The notes below the pieces were generated by a model that was not told where the DNA came from, searched no databases, and saw nothing but the letters and a program-made list of their open reading frames with translations. Of a stretch of 64,000 bases of DNA, positions 45,666-54,608 are shown in pieces (position 1 is the stretch's first letter; each line of letters opens with the position of its first letter). Both the position numbers and the translations under genes were made by a program. The stretch lies in the NCBI GenBank assembly GCA_964386565.1, contig CAYLRU010000003.1:95901-159900 (forward strand). Reading direction: 5' to 3'. The stretch comes from CAYLRU01 sp964386565 (GTDB taxonomy: Bacteria > Desulfobacterota > Desulfobacteria > Desulfobacterales > UBA5616).

Positions 45666-45696
45666 ATTATATGATCAAGGTGATTGTCAATATAAT
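45666..45696. promoter_or_regulatory. 31-bp dyad, candidate shared enhancer between divergent promoters
   Basis: Left arm ATTATATGATCAAG (45666-45679) and right arm ATTGTCAATATAAT (45683-45696), same 3-bp centre spacing as the copy at 39574-39604. The right arm extends to GCCAA, and that 19-base stretch matches the reverse complement of 39569-39587 at 18 positions. Its centre lies about 159 bp upstream of the leftward start and 174 bp upstream of the rightward start. Confidence 0.7.
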
Positions 45697-45828
45697 GCCA
45701 AATATTGATACAAAGATATTTAACCGACATTCAGCTTTCTGATGAGAAAAATTTTGACTTTATTTATTTGTAATGATATGTGGCGGTTATTCTATTGATT
45801 CGCAATTGCCCTGCCGACTTAATCGCCT

Positions 45829-45844
45829 TGGTATGATTTATGCT
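45829..45844 (+). promoter_or_regulatory. Probable sigma-54 promoter for the rightward operon
   Basis: TTGGTATGATTTATGCT has GG at 45830-45831 and GC at 45842-45843 with exact -24/-12 spacing; it departs from the consensus at three less conserved positions. Predicted start about 45855, 178 bases before the ATG at 46033. Weaker than the two minus-strand copies but supported by the dyad at the expected distance. Confidence 0.55.
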
Positions 45845-45881
45845 TTCTTCATGTAGTGTAGTATAAAATGAAGATCCTGAT

Positions 45882-46014
45882 TCGCTTAACCCGCACTTAA
45901 TTCATTAAAAAGCCATCAAACAATAACTGCAAGATAACAAGATAAGAAGATCTCGATTTAATATCGCTTAACCCGCACTTAAATTCATTAAAAAGCCATC
46001 AAACAATAACTGCA
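45882..46014 (+). repeat. Two direct copies of a 50-bp leader sequence
   Basis: Positions 45882-45931 and 45964-46014 are identical except for one inserted A; the offset is 82 bp. Both are followed by AGATAAGA-like sequence, and the second copy leads into the ribosome site AGAGGAA of the gene at 46033. The copies lie in the predicted untranslated leader after the sigma-54 start, so the duplication may lengthen or regulate the leader. Confidence 0.9.
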
Positions 46015-46032
46015 GATAAGAGGAATTGAGCC

Positions 46033-47346
46033 ATGACAACAACAGCAGACCATTTAAGTCGTATCGTGGGGCATACGGCGGTGTTTAATGAACCGGAAAG
46101 AATTTCATCCTATTTTCGCCAACCGGTTCAAGCACCCGGCTTATGGGGGGTTCAGCCGCAAACAACCGAAGAAGTCCAACAGATCATGAAGGTCTCAAAA
46201 GATGAAAGACTGCCGGTTTTTACGACCTATGACACCTATTTCCCACCAATCGCTGCATCTTGTGAAAAAGGGATTTTATTGGATTTTAAACGGATGGACA
46301 AAATCGAAAGGATCGATCCTGAGAATCTAATGGTTCATGTCCAGCGAGGTGTGACGTTTGAGCAGTTGGCCAAAGAGTTGAAACGCTATGACATGAAACT
46401 TTCTCCGCCTGCGGCGGCCACATCACCATCCGTAGTGGAGCAGGCCGTATCCCGATCCGTATCGTTGCGGGCGGCCCGGTATCCTGAGATATCGGCTTCC
46501 AATATGAAAGTGGTCTTGGCTAACGGAAAAATTCATCTTTCCGGGTCCCATGCAATGTCCGAAGAAGCTGCTGATCACAAGGGGGATCCTTCGGCCAATC
46601 TTTCTCAGTGGTATTGGGGTGCGGATGATATATACGGGATCGTTACCCGGGCATCGATATGGGCATTTCCCAGATGGGAGATCAACCGGATACTGGCCTT
46701 CGGGTTTGATGCGCTTGAAGATGCGTCCGGGTTTATCCGTGAAATGCCGCGGCGGGAATTGTGTACCACGGCTTTAGTATTAAATCGGAAGCATTTCATG
46801 GAAAAAACAGGTCTCAGCGAAAACGGATTATCCCCGTGGATTGCCGTCATCGGTGTGGAAGGATATGAAAAACTGGTATCTTATCGCCAGAAAATTGTCT
46901 TAAATGCGGCGTCGGGAAAAGGGGGGAAAGACATTTCATCGGTATTAGAGGACAAAACCGACGTTTTTGAAACAGCATGGTATACCGGGGATAATCCGAG
47001 AATCGGGTGTTATTGTCTGTTTCCGAAAATTGCCCAGCTCGACAAGGTTGTGGAAAAAGAAACAGGTTCCATGGAAGATATGAATCGAACCATCGTATCG
47101 GTCAGCAACGGCGGGTGTGTATGGTTGGAATATAGTCTTCCTGCCGGTAACGGGGGATTTGGACGGGCTGAAGAAATTGCCCTGAAACTGGCTGAAAACG
47201 GGGCGTTTTTTGATCGACCCTCCGGAAAGCTGGCCGAAGCAATATATGACAAAGCCGGTGATGCGTATGTCGGTCATATCAAACGGATCAAAGACATGGT
47301 CGATCCCGAACATCTTATCAATCCGGGGACACCCATAAATTTATAG
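46033..47346 (+). CDS. FAD-binding oxidoreductase, GlcE/VAO type
   Basis: 437 residues of the FAD_binding_4 (PCMH/VAO) family. VQPQTTEEVQQIMKVSKDE (about 41-59), LDFKRMDKIERIDPENLMVHVQRGVTFEQL region (about 83-112) and the end VDPEHLINPGTP are typical of GlcD/GlcE-like flavoproteins. The HGGI-type flavin attachment glycine loop is altered (SPSVVEQAVSR), so FAD may be bound less tightly. It is followed at 12 bp by a GlcF-like Fe-S protein, so the two form a dehydrogenase for a hydroxy acid or similar substrate. First gene of the rightward operon. Confidence 0.8.
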   Translation: MTTTADHLSRIVGHTAVFNEPERISSYFRQPVQAPGLWGVQPQTTEEVQQIMKVSKDERLPVFTTYDTYFPPIAASCEKGILLDFKRMDKIERIDPENLMVHVQRGVTFEQLAKELKRYDMKLSPPAAATSPSVVEQAVSRSVSLRAARYPEISASNMKVVLANGKIHLSGSHAMSEEAADHKGDPSANLSQWYWGADDIYGIVTRASIWAFPRWEINRILAFGFDALEDASGFIREMPRRELCTTALVLNRKHFMEKTGLSENGLSPWIAVIGVEGYEKLVSYRQKIVLNAASGKGGKDISSVLEDKTDVFETAWYTGDNPRIGCYCLFPKIAQLDKVVEKETGSMEDMNRTIVSVSNGGCVWLEYSLPAGNGGFGRAEEIALKLAENGAFFDRPSGKLAEAIYDKAGDAYVGHIKRIKDMVDPEHLINPGTPINL

Positions 47347-47358
47347 AAGGAGCAACTC

Positions 47359-48582
47359 ATGGATTACGATGCGAAACTGGCCAAAGACATCAAACCGTTA
47401 ATCTATTATCGAAATGATGCATGGAAATGCGTCCGATGCGGGCTTTGTCGAATGATTGATCCTGAACTGGTTGAAGAAGACGGTTATCTGGATAATTGCC
47501 CATCCGGATATGTGCATAAATTTGAGTTGTTTTATCCGGCCGGCCGCCAGGATTTAATCCGGTGTTTAACTGCGGATCCCCCTGATATTGAAGTGACCGA
47601 GATGGTAAAAAAGGCGATCCAGTCGTGCACCGGGTGCGGAAATTGTCAGCGGATTTGCAACGAACAAAAAGGATTGGAGCCCACCAATGCCTTTCAGGCC
47701 TTAAAAACGTTTGCCATTGATAAATGGGATTTAAAAAAGGAGCACAACAACCTGATTCAGAGTATATTAAATTATGATAATCCGTGGATGGCACCACGGA
47801 AGACGCGGGCGAGATGGACAAAGAAGCTCGGGTTTAAGATTAAAGATGCATCCAAGGAACAAGTGGAAGTGCTCTTTTATCCCGGGTGTAATGCATCGTA
47901 TGTGCCGGAGATCAATGCGACGGCCCGTGCCACGGCAAAGATTCTGAATAAGGTCGGGACCGATTTCGGCATATTGGGAAATAAGGAGCGCTGCTGCGGG
48001 AGTACCGCTTTTCGGGTGGGGGCCAATGAGATGTTCGAAAACTATAAGGCGGAGCACATCAAGCAATTGAACAAACTGGGAATCAAGACCATGGTGACGG
48101 CCTGCTCCGGATGTCACAGTACATTTTCGCATAATTATGCCGGAGATCTTGAATTTGAGGTAATACACGTTGCGGAGTATTTACAGCGACTGATTGAAGA
48201 AGAAAAAATCGAATTTAAAAAGCCTTTGAATATAAAGGCCACCTACCATGATCCCTGTCATATCGGCCGGTACAGTAATATTTACGACGCGCCGCGAGAA
48301 GTTTTGAAATCGATTCCGGGAGTTGAATTCAATGAGATGAAACGGATTAAGGAGAACAGCTTTTGCTGTGGCTCCGGCGGAGGCGTCAAGCCGGCATTTC
48401 CGGATGTAGCGTTAAAGGCGGCGAATCATCGACTGGATGAAGCAAGGGATATTGCCGATGCAGAGGTGGTGGTGAGCTGCTGTCCGTTTTGTGAGATCAA
48501 TTTAGGAGAGGCGGCCAATGCCAGGCCCGACAATATGAGAGTCGTGGATCTTTTGGAACTGATAGACGAAGCCATGGGTTAA
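47359..48582 (+). CDS. GlcF/HdrD-like iron-sulfur oxidoreductase
   Basis: 407 residues. N-terminal clusters: WKCVRCGLC (about 22-30) and CTGCGNCQRIC (about 91-101), followed by two CCG domains: CCGSTAFRVG with ACSGCHSTFS, and YHDPCHIGRYSN with FCCGSGGG and SCCPFCEINL. This is the GlcF/HdrD arrangement that takes electrons from a flavoprotein. The first ferredoxin motif lacks the final cysteine-proline (MIDPELV), so one cluster may have changed ligation. AAGGAG precedes the ATG. A truncated, degraded copy of its 3' end is found at 51781-51903. Confidence 0.87.
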   Translation: MDYDAKLAKDIKPLIYYRNDAWKCVRCGLCRMIDPELVEEDGYLDNCPSGYVHKFELFYPAGRQDLIRCLTADPPDIEVTEMVKKAIQSCTGCGNCQRICNEQKGLEPTNAFQALKTFAIDKWDLKKEHNNLIQSILNYDNPWMAPRKTRARWTKKLGFKIKDASKEQVEVLFYPGCNASYVPEINATARATAKILNKVGTDFGILGNKERCCGSTAFRVGANEMFENYKAEHIKQLNKLGIKTMVTACSGCHSTFSHNYAGDLEFEVIHVAEYLQRLIEEEKIEFKKPLNIKATYHDPCHIGRYSNIYDAPREVLKSIPGVEFNEMKRIKENSFCCGSGGGVKPAFPDVALKAANHRLDEARDIADAEVVVSCCPFCEINLGEAANARPDNMRVVDLLELIDEAMG

Positions 48583-48597
48583 TACGGAGGGATCAGC

Positions 48598-50223
48598 ATG
48601 GAGACATTGATCAAACCCGGGATTAATACTGAAAACATTAACGCCGTGGTGGAAAAGCTGAAAGCCGCCATCGGAGACGAGTGGGTGAGTGATGATCCGG
48701 CGATTTTAACGGCCTATTCCCGCGATTTTACTATTGTACCGGCAAACTTGCCCAATATTGTTGTGATACCGGGTTCAACCGAGGATGTTCAGGCTGTCGT
48801 GAAGATTGCCAATGAACATTTGATACCCATGGTTCCTATGACAACGGGATTCAATCACGGTGGGATGTGCATTCCCCGTAGAGGCGGGATCATGCTGGAT
48901 TTGGCCAAGCGCATGACCAAAGTTCTCGATGTGGATGAAGAAAGCATGACCATTACGATCCAGCCCGGCGTTCGCAATACACTGACCCATGCCGAAGCCA
49001 ATCGCCGTGATGCAGTAAAAGGCCTTCGAAAATTGACGGCGGCCATTCCGTTAACCATGGGAAGTGCATCGACCCTTTCCAATTATTTTACCCGTGGGGG
49101 GGCGGGAACCATGTTAAAACACGGCAATACGCCTGAATCCATTGTCGGGATGACCATGGTGCTTGCAGACGGAAGTGTTCTAAAAACCGGCCCGCAGGTC
49201 ATTGAAGGAATGGACCCCATCCCACTGTCTTACGGTGTCGGCCCTGATATTGCCGGAATGTTCATCAATTCCAGCGGCCAGTTCGGTATTTGCACGGAAA
49301 TGACCATTAAGATCTTTCCCGAGCCGAAGTATGAACAGGGAGCCAGCTTTGCCCTTTTGAATACGACCAGCGGTTATGAATCCGAGGGTTATGACAAGGT
49401 TGTTGAATTCATTTATCGAATCTGTCAGCTGGATATTTGTGATTTTGTATATAAAGGCCACGGCGGCCATGCCGGAAACATTGCATTAAAAAGGGAACCG
49501 GACATTAATCCGGGGGATCTTGTCGAGATGCTGCCGGAGCATATTGTGCCAGCCCATGCAGCCGGTGATACACGCAAAGAGGTGGAAATAAAAGCCGAGA
49601 TGATTGAAAAAATTGCCGAAGAATGCGGACTGGTTAAAATGATGGCGGAAGATTTTGATCTCACCCCGTTTTCTCCCGGCGAAAAGCCGCCCGCTGGGGG
49701 ATTTGGTGATATGACGCCGATGCCGGTGAATACGGCCAGATCAGGAAGGTTAAAAATCGGTACAGAGGTCGGCAAAGTCATGAGCGGCAAAGGCAGCTTC
49801 CAGTGGACGGCCTGCATTGTCAAAATGAATAAAATTCCGGAAATGGTAAAAGAGTATGAACTCATCCTGGACAAGTACTGGACACCGACCGATCCCAAAA
49901 CGACGACAAAGCGAACGTTTGCCGGTACGGCAATTCAGGGACCTTATACCATGGGCCGGGTAGGCACTCTGGAATACGATTATCATTGGGATCCGGGAAA
50001 TCCGGAAATCGTCAAGCGATCCACTAAAGTTCTTGAGAAAGCAGACAAACATTATATCAACCATGGAACCGTAATGATACGAAACATGTTCGGCCATGGC
50101 GAATATGTTATACAAAAAAAGCTCGGGGCCTATTACGACTTGATTAAAGCGACCAAAAAAGAATTTGACCCGCATAATCTCATGCACCCGGATTATGAAC
50201 CGCTTACGGATGACTATATTTAA
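48598..50223 (+). CDS. FAD-linked oxidase (GlcD/VAO family), copy 1
   Basis: 541 residues. PCMH FAD-binding domain with VIPGSTEDVQAVVKIANE (about 58-75), the glycine-rich GFNHGGMCIPRRGGIMLDL (about 83-101) and GVRNTLTHAE; then a C-terminal FAD-oxidase domain ending KEFDPHNLMHPDYEPL, the sequence typical of GlcD and 4-cresol dehydrogenase relatives. Bases 48622-49338 are identical to 51943-52659 of copy 2, while the 3' halves differ. Likely oxidises an alcohol or hydroxy acid and hands electrons to the Fe-S protein 15 bp upstream. Confidence 0.85.
   Translation: METLIKPGINTENINAVVEKLKAAIGDEWVSDDPAILTAYSRDFTIVPANLPNIVVIPGSTEDVQAVVKIANEHLIPMVPMTTGFNHGGMCIPRRGGIMLDLAKRMTKVLDVDEESMTITIQPGVRNTLTHAEANRRDAVKGLRKLTAAIPLTMGSASTLSNYFTRGGAGTMLKHGNTPESIVGMTMVLADGSVLKTGPQVIEGMDPIPLSYGVGPDIAGMFINSSGQFGICTEMTIKIFPEPKYEQGASFALLNTTSGYESEGYDKVVEFIYRICQLDICDFVYKGHGGHAGNIALKREPDINPGDLVEMLPEHIVPAHAAGDTRKEVEIKAEMIEKIAEECGLVKMMAEDFDLTPFSPGEKPPAGGFGDMTPMPVNTARSGRLKIGTEVGKVMSGKGSFQWTACIVKMNKIPEMVKEYELILDKYWTPTDPKTTTKRTFAGTAIQGPYTMGRVGTLEYDYHWDPGNPEIVKRSTKVLEKADKHYINHGTVMIRNMFGHGEYVIQKKLGAYYDLIKATKKEFDPHNLMHPDYEPLTDDYI
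48622..49338 (+). repeat. 717-bp stretch identical to 51943-52659
   Basis: The two FAD-oxidase genes share this block without a difference that I can see by line-by-line reading (offset 3321). Outside it, both 5' ends and the downstream two-thirds differ at many positions. The sharp end at TATGAACAG points to gene conversion. Confidence 0.9.
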
Positions 50224-50277
50224 ACCTGAATTAAGCGATTTAACCACATAGACATAGAGATAAAGGGGAAAAATACA

Positions 50278-51765
50278 ATGGTACAATTAACAAATGGGCC
50301 AAAGGGAACCAAAGCAGATTTTGATGTTATTGTAGTTGGTGCGGGTTTTGGCGGGGCTACTTGTGCAGCCTTATTGGCAAACAAAGGAGTAAATACGCTC
50401 CTAATTGAAATGAACAAGCATGTCGGGGGCAAAGCCATGAGCCTATCCAGTCGGGGGTTTACCTATGAGCTTTGGCCGATCGTCGGTGGGCCCAAAACCA
50501 ACAGTCAATTTGAGCATGTTATCAATGAACTGGAACTGGAATTGGAAATGGTGGACCTGGAAGATTTCGCAACCTATCATTATCGAAAGGCATCAGGCGA
50601 AATTGTTTCATTTGGGTCTCCCGAGGAGAGAGAAAAACAACAAAAGAACTTAATGCAGATGATGTCTTCGGTTGATTTAACACCGGAAAATTTGGAAGAG
50701 TTGGAACGCTACCGGTCTGATGTGGAGTCAATGACAAAGCAAGAGATCGATGAACTGGACGATATATCCATGCAAGAATTCTTAGAGAGGTATAATTTCC
50801 CGGAATCGTTATACACCTATATTGCCATCCAATTAAATCTTATGTTTGTCATGCCCATTGAATCCATTGCCGCTTCGGAAGGCATAAAAACTTTTAAAGA
50901 CATGTTTAACAGTGAAGGGAGCGCCTATTTTAAAGGCGGTTATGGGAGTTTTGCCCAAAAATGTGCCGATACGGTAAAGCAAAGCAGCGGTGATGTTCTG
51001 TTGGACACCAAGGTAAAGAGAATAATTGTTGAAGACGGACAAGTTACCGGAGTTAAAACCGATAAAGGCGTTTTTACCGCACCGATTGTCGTCAGTAACG
51101 CGGGAATTCAGCCGACTGTTCTAAAAATGGTCGGAGAGGATCATTTTGATAAAGGATATGTCAACTATATAAAAGATTTGGTGCCTTCCTGGGGAGGATT
51201 CGGCATCCGGTACTTTTTAAATAAAGAAATTTTAAAAGGCGGGCTTCACGTTATTTATTCGGACAACAGCCATATCAGTCTTAAACGTTATCAAAAAGGG
51301 AATCAGGGTGAAGTGCCGGAGGAACTTTTTGCCATGATAACGGTTCCATCGGAATTTGACCCGGAATTGGCCCCGGCCGGGAAGCAATGTGTCATCGCCG
51401 CCTCCATGTGCCCGCCTGATCCGGAGGGAAAAAATCATGATGCCTGGTTAAAAAAGCTGGCCGGGCTGGTGAAGGAAATCTGGCCGGATATCAGTAACCA
51501 TATAGAGAAAGAAGAACATTTTACGCCAAAACAAATATCAGCCATGACCAGAGATGCTGTTCTTCCGGGTCAGGGTGGCGAGGTGATCGGTCTTGCCCAG
51601 GTGGTCGGCCAATGCGGCCGATATAAACCAGCCGCCAATTCACCTGTACGAGGTCTTTTCTTCGTCGGGTGTGATGCAGGCGGCTATGGTATCGGCACGC
51701 ATCATGCGGTAGATTCGGGCTGCAAAGTCACACAGCAGGTTCTTCGATATCATCAACTCCATTAA
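50278..51765 (+). CDS. CrtI/phytoene-desaturase-like FAD oxidoreductase
   Basis: 495 residues. N-terminal dinucleotide motif VVGAGFGGATCAALLA (19-34) with MNKHVGGKAMS, and a C-terminal FAD motif GLFFVGCDAGGYGIG (about 456-470) are those of CrtI-like desaturases and retinol-saturase relatives. It should remove or add hydrogen on an unsaturated or cyclic substrate. It lies between the two FAD-oxidase copies and seems to have been caught inside the duplicated segment. A weak ribosome site, AAAGGGG, is upstream. Confidence 0.8.
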   Translation: MVQLTNGPKGTKADFDVIVVGAGFGGATCAALLANKGVNTLLIEMNKHVGGKAMSLSSRGFTYELWPIVGGPKTNSQFEHVINELELELEMVDLEDFATYHYRKASGEIVSFGSPEEREKQQKNLMQMMSSVDLTPENLEELERYRSDVESMTKQEIDELDDISMQEFLERYNFPESLYTYIAIQLNLMFVMPIESIAASEGIKTFKDMFNSEGSAYFKGGYGSFAQKCADTVKQSSGDVLLDTKVKRIIVEDGQVTGVKTDKGVFTAPIVVSNAGIQPTVLKMVGEDHFDKGYVNYIKDLVPSWGGFGIRYFLNKEILKGGLHVIYSDNSHISLKRYQKGNQGEVPEELFAMITVPSEFDPELAPAGKQCVIAASMCPPDPEGKNHDAWLKKLAGLVKEIWPDISNHIEKEEHFTPKQISAMTRDAVLPGQGGEVIGLAQVVGQCGRYKPAANSPVRGLFFVGCDAGGYGIGTHHAVDSGCKVTQQVLRYHQLH

Positions 51766-51780
51766 GCTTGACCCGTGTAA

Positions 51781-51903
51781 AAGCCGATGAATATTAAGGC
51801 CACATACCATTTTGTAAGATCAATTTAGGAGAGACGGCCAATGCCAGGTCCGATATGAGAGTCGTGGATCTTTTTGGAACGGATAGACGAAGCCATTGGT
51901 TAA
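51781..51903 (+). pseudogene. Degraded 3' remnant of the GlcF-like gene
   Basis: 51781-51810 matches 48220-48249 (27 of 30), and 51811-51903 matches the last 95 bp of the GlcF-like gene (48488-48582), including AGATCAATTTAGGAGAG and GAGAGTCGTGGATC. The about 238 bp between those points are missing, and small indels break the frame. It is what is left of a tandem copy of the Fe-S gene in front of FAD-oxidase copy 2. Confidence 0.85.
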
Positions 51904-51918
51904 ACAGGAGGAAGTATC

Positions 51919-53523
51919 ATGGAAGCAGCCATCAAACTTGGAATTAATACTGAAAACATTAACGCCGTGGTGGAAAAGCTGAAAGCCGCCATCGGAGACG
52001 AGTGGGTGAGTGATGATCCGGCGATTTTAACGGCCTATTCCCGCGATTTTACTATTGTACCGGCAAACTTGCCCAATATTGTTGTGATACCGGGTTCAAC
52101 CGAGGATGTTCAGGCTGTCGTGAAGATTGCCAATGAACATTTGATACCCATGGTTCCTATGACAACGGGATTCAATCACGGTGGGATGTGCATTCCCCGT
52201 AGAGGCGGGATCATGCTGGATTTGGCCAAGCGCATGACCAAAGTTCTCGATGTGGATGAAGAAAGCATGACCATTACGATCCAGCCCGGCGTTCGCAATA
52301 CACTGACCCATGCCGAAGCCAATCGCCGTGATGCAGTAAAAGGCCTTCGAAAATTGACGGCGGCCATTCCGTTAACCATGGGAAGTGCATCGACCCTTTC
52401 CAATTATTTTACCCGTGGGGGGGCGGGAACCATGTTAAAACACGGCAATACGCCTGAATCCATTGTCGGGATGACCATGGTGCTTGCAGACGGAAGTGTT
52501 CTAAAAACCGGCCCGCAGGTCATTGAAGGAATGGACCCCATCCCACTGTCTTACGGTGTCGGCCCTGATATTGCCGGAATGTTCATCAATTCCAGCGGCC
52601 AGTTCGGTATTTGCACGGAAATGACCATTAAGATCTTTCCCGAGCCGAAGTATGAACAGTCGGCATCTTTTACGCTTTTGGATCAGGCCGACGATTTTGA
52701 GAAGATTGTTGAATTCATTTATCGAATCTGCCAGTTGGATATTTGTGATTTTGTGTATAAAAGCCACGGCGGTCATGCCGGGAACCAGGCCTTAAAAAGG
52801 GAACCGAACATTAATCCGGAGGACCTTGCCGAGATGATGCCGGAGCATATTGTAATCGCCAATGCAGCCGGTGATACGCGCGAAGAGGTGGAAATAAAAG
52901 CCGAGATGATTGAAAAAATTGCCGAAGAATGCGGACTGTTTAAAATGATGGCGGAAGATTTTGATGCCCCCCCGTTTCCCCCGGGCAAAAGACCGGCCAT
53001 GGAATTTGGTAACATGACGCCGATGCCGGTGAATACGGCCAGATCAGGAAGGTTAAAAATCGGTACGGAAGGCGGCAAAGCCATGAGCGGCAAAGGCAGC
53101 TTCCAATGGACAGCCTGCAATGTCAAAATGAATAAAATTCCGGAAATTGTAAAAGACTATGACATGATCCTGGATAAGTACTGGAAACCGACCGACCCCA
53201 AAGCTACGATAAAGCGAACGTTTGCCGGTACGGCAATTCAGGGACCTTATAATTTTGCACGGGTGAGCACCCTGGAATACGATTTTTTTTGGGATCCGGG
53301 AAATCCGGAAACCGTCAAGCGGGCCACTAAGGTTCTTGAAAAGGCAGACAAATTAAATATCAGCCATGGCGCACAACTGTGGCGAAATATGTACGGCCAT
53401 GGTGAATATTATCTGCCGAAACTCGGGACGTATTACGAGTTGCTTAAAGCGACCAAAAAAGAATTTGACCCGCATAATCTCATGCACCCGGATTTGGAAC
53501 CGCTTACGGATGACTATATTTAA
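51919..53523 (+). CDS. FAD-linked oxidase (GlcD/VAO family), copy 2
   Basis: 534 residues, paralogue of the gene at 48598. Identical from residue about 9 to 247, then diverging: for example SASFTLLDQADDFEKIVEF against GASFALLNTTSGYESEGYD, and LNISHGAQLWRNMYGHGEY against HYINHGTVMIRNMFGHGEY. The substrate-domain differences while the FAD domain is identical suggest different substrate preferences with the same redox partner. GGAGGAAG precedes the ATG. Its own Fe-S partner is reduced to a remnant at 51781. Confidence 0.85.
   Translation: MEAAIKLGINTENINAVVEKLKAAIGDEWVSDDPAILTAYSRDFTIVPANLPNIVVIPGSTEDVQAVVKIANEHLIPMVPMTTGFNHGGMCIPRRGGIMLDLAKRMTKVLDVDEESMTITIQPGVRNTLTHAEANRRDAVKGLRKLTAAIPLTMGSASTLSNYFTRGGAGTMLKHGNTPESIVGMTMVLADGSVLKTGPQVIEGMDPIPLSYGVGPDIAGMFINSSGQFGICTEMTIKIFPEPKYEQSASFTLLDQADDFEKIVEFIYRICQLDICDFVYKSHGGHAGNQALKREPNINPEDLAEMMPEHIVIANAAGDTREEVEIKAEMIEKIAEECGLFKMMAEDFDAPPFPPGKRPAMEFGNMTPMPVNTARSGRLKIGTEGGKAMSGKGSFQWTACNVKMNKIPEIVKDYDMILDKYWKPTDPKATIKRTFAGTAIQGPYNFARVSTLEYDFFWDPGNPETVKRATKVLEKADKLNISHGAQLWRNMYGHGEYYLPKLGTYYELLKATKKEFDPHNLMHPDLEPLTDDYI
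51943..52659 (+). repeat. 717-bp stretch identical to 48622-49338
   Basis: Second copy of the converted block, covering the FAD-binding half of the gene at 51919. See the matching entry for the boundaries. Confidence 0.9.
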
Positions 53524-53730
53524 ACCTCGATATCATTTACTTAAGCATGAATCCATAGGGCTTTCTTTTAAAAATCGTCCGTTTTGAGCCGTGAATCGCA
53601 AATCGTGATGAAAAGGTGTCAAAGCCGGACTTGTCACGGTTCATAAACAAACCGCCACCGACACCGTATACCGGGTGGTGTTATTATCAGGAATATTTTT
53701 TCACATCAGTGAATGATAGTCGGAGAAATT

Positions 53731-54513
53731 ATGCATTATGAAAACCAGGTGAATATAATTTTTTATCTTCTTGCAACGATTTCCGGCATCATCATGTCGG
53801 CAGGAATATTCGGTATGATACATTTGTGGCGGCTCGGCAAAAAACCGACCCTCAACACCGATATCAAACCATCCAAATGGCTTTCCTCTTTTATGTCTGC
53901 TGCTTTTTTACAAACACAGATACTGGAATACGATATTCTGGCATGGATCGCGCATCTGTTGATATTCTACGGGTTTATTTCGTTGTTGATATTGACGTCG
54001 TTTCACTCTTTTCTCATCTGGTTTGTACCCGAAACCACTTTGTTCTTCCGATATTTCACCGAAGGGAGCGGAAATCTCTTAATCGCTGTCTGGGGCGACT
54101 TCTGGGGACTGGTTTTGCTGGCCGGAATTCTGATGGCACTTTATCGAAGATATATCACTAAACCGGAACATACAAACACGATCAGTGATGATGCCGTGGC
54201 GATCTGGTTATTATTTGCACTCACCGTTACCGGTTTTATGTGTGAGGCAATCAGACTGGGCGTTTATCCGGACGCCCATGATGCGGCCGGTTCATTTGCC
54301 GTCTGCTGGCTGGTTCCGATATTAAGCGGGTTAGGGCTTGCGAAGACCCATCTGACGGGGATGTTCTGGATCCATTCCGTCATATCGTTCGTTTTTTTTA
54401 TATATATACCCTTTTCAAAATTCAGGCATATATTTGCAGCTCCGCTGGATTACGCTTTTGTGACAGCGGGAAACCAATATTCGAAAGACGGGATGAACAA
54501 AAGATGGGGTTAG
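53731..54513 (+). CDS. NarI/HdrE-like membrane b-type cytochrome subunit
   Basis: 260 residues with about five membrane helices (YLLATISGIIMSAGIFGMIH, AHLLIFYGFISLLILTSFH and others). Histidines in WIAHLLIFYG and in KTHLTGMFWIHSVISFVFF are placed like haem b ligands of NarI/DsrM/HdrE proteins. It should pass electrons between the quinone pool and the two cytoplasmic Fe-S proteins encoded next (54609 and 55408). ATG 53731 is chosen for CGGAGAAATT; ATG 53713 lacks such a site. Confidence 0.82.
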   Translation: MHYENQVNIIFYLLATISGIIMSAGIFGMIHLWRLGKKPTLNTDIKPSKWLSSFMSAAFLQTQILEYDILAWIAHLLIFYGFISLLILTSFHSFLIWFVPETTLFFRYFTEGSGNLLIAVWGDFWGLVLLAGILMALYRRYITKPEHTNTISDDAVAIWLLFALTVTGFMCEAIRLGVYPDAHDAAGSFAVCWLVPILSGLGLAKTHLTGMFWIHSVISFVFFIYIPFSKFRHIFAAPLDYAFVTAGNQYSKDGMNKRWG

Positions 54514-54608
54514 GGAATACACTTTTCCCCTTGTTCTCATGTTCCGGTACTGAATGTATCTAACCCTGTTTTTCCGTGATTTGCGGGGTAGGAAAAGGTC
54601 TGTGGAAG

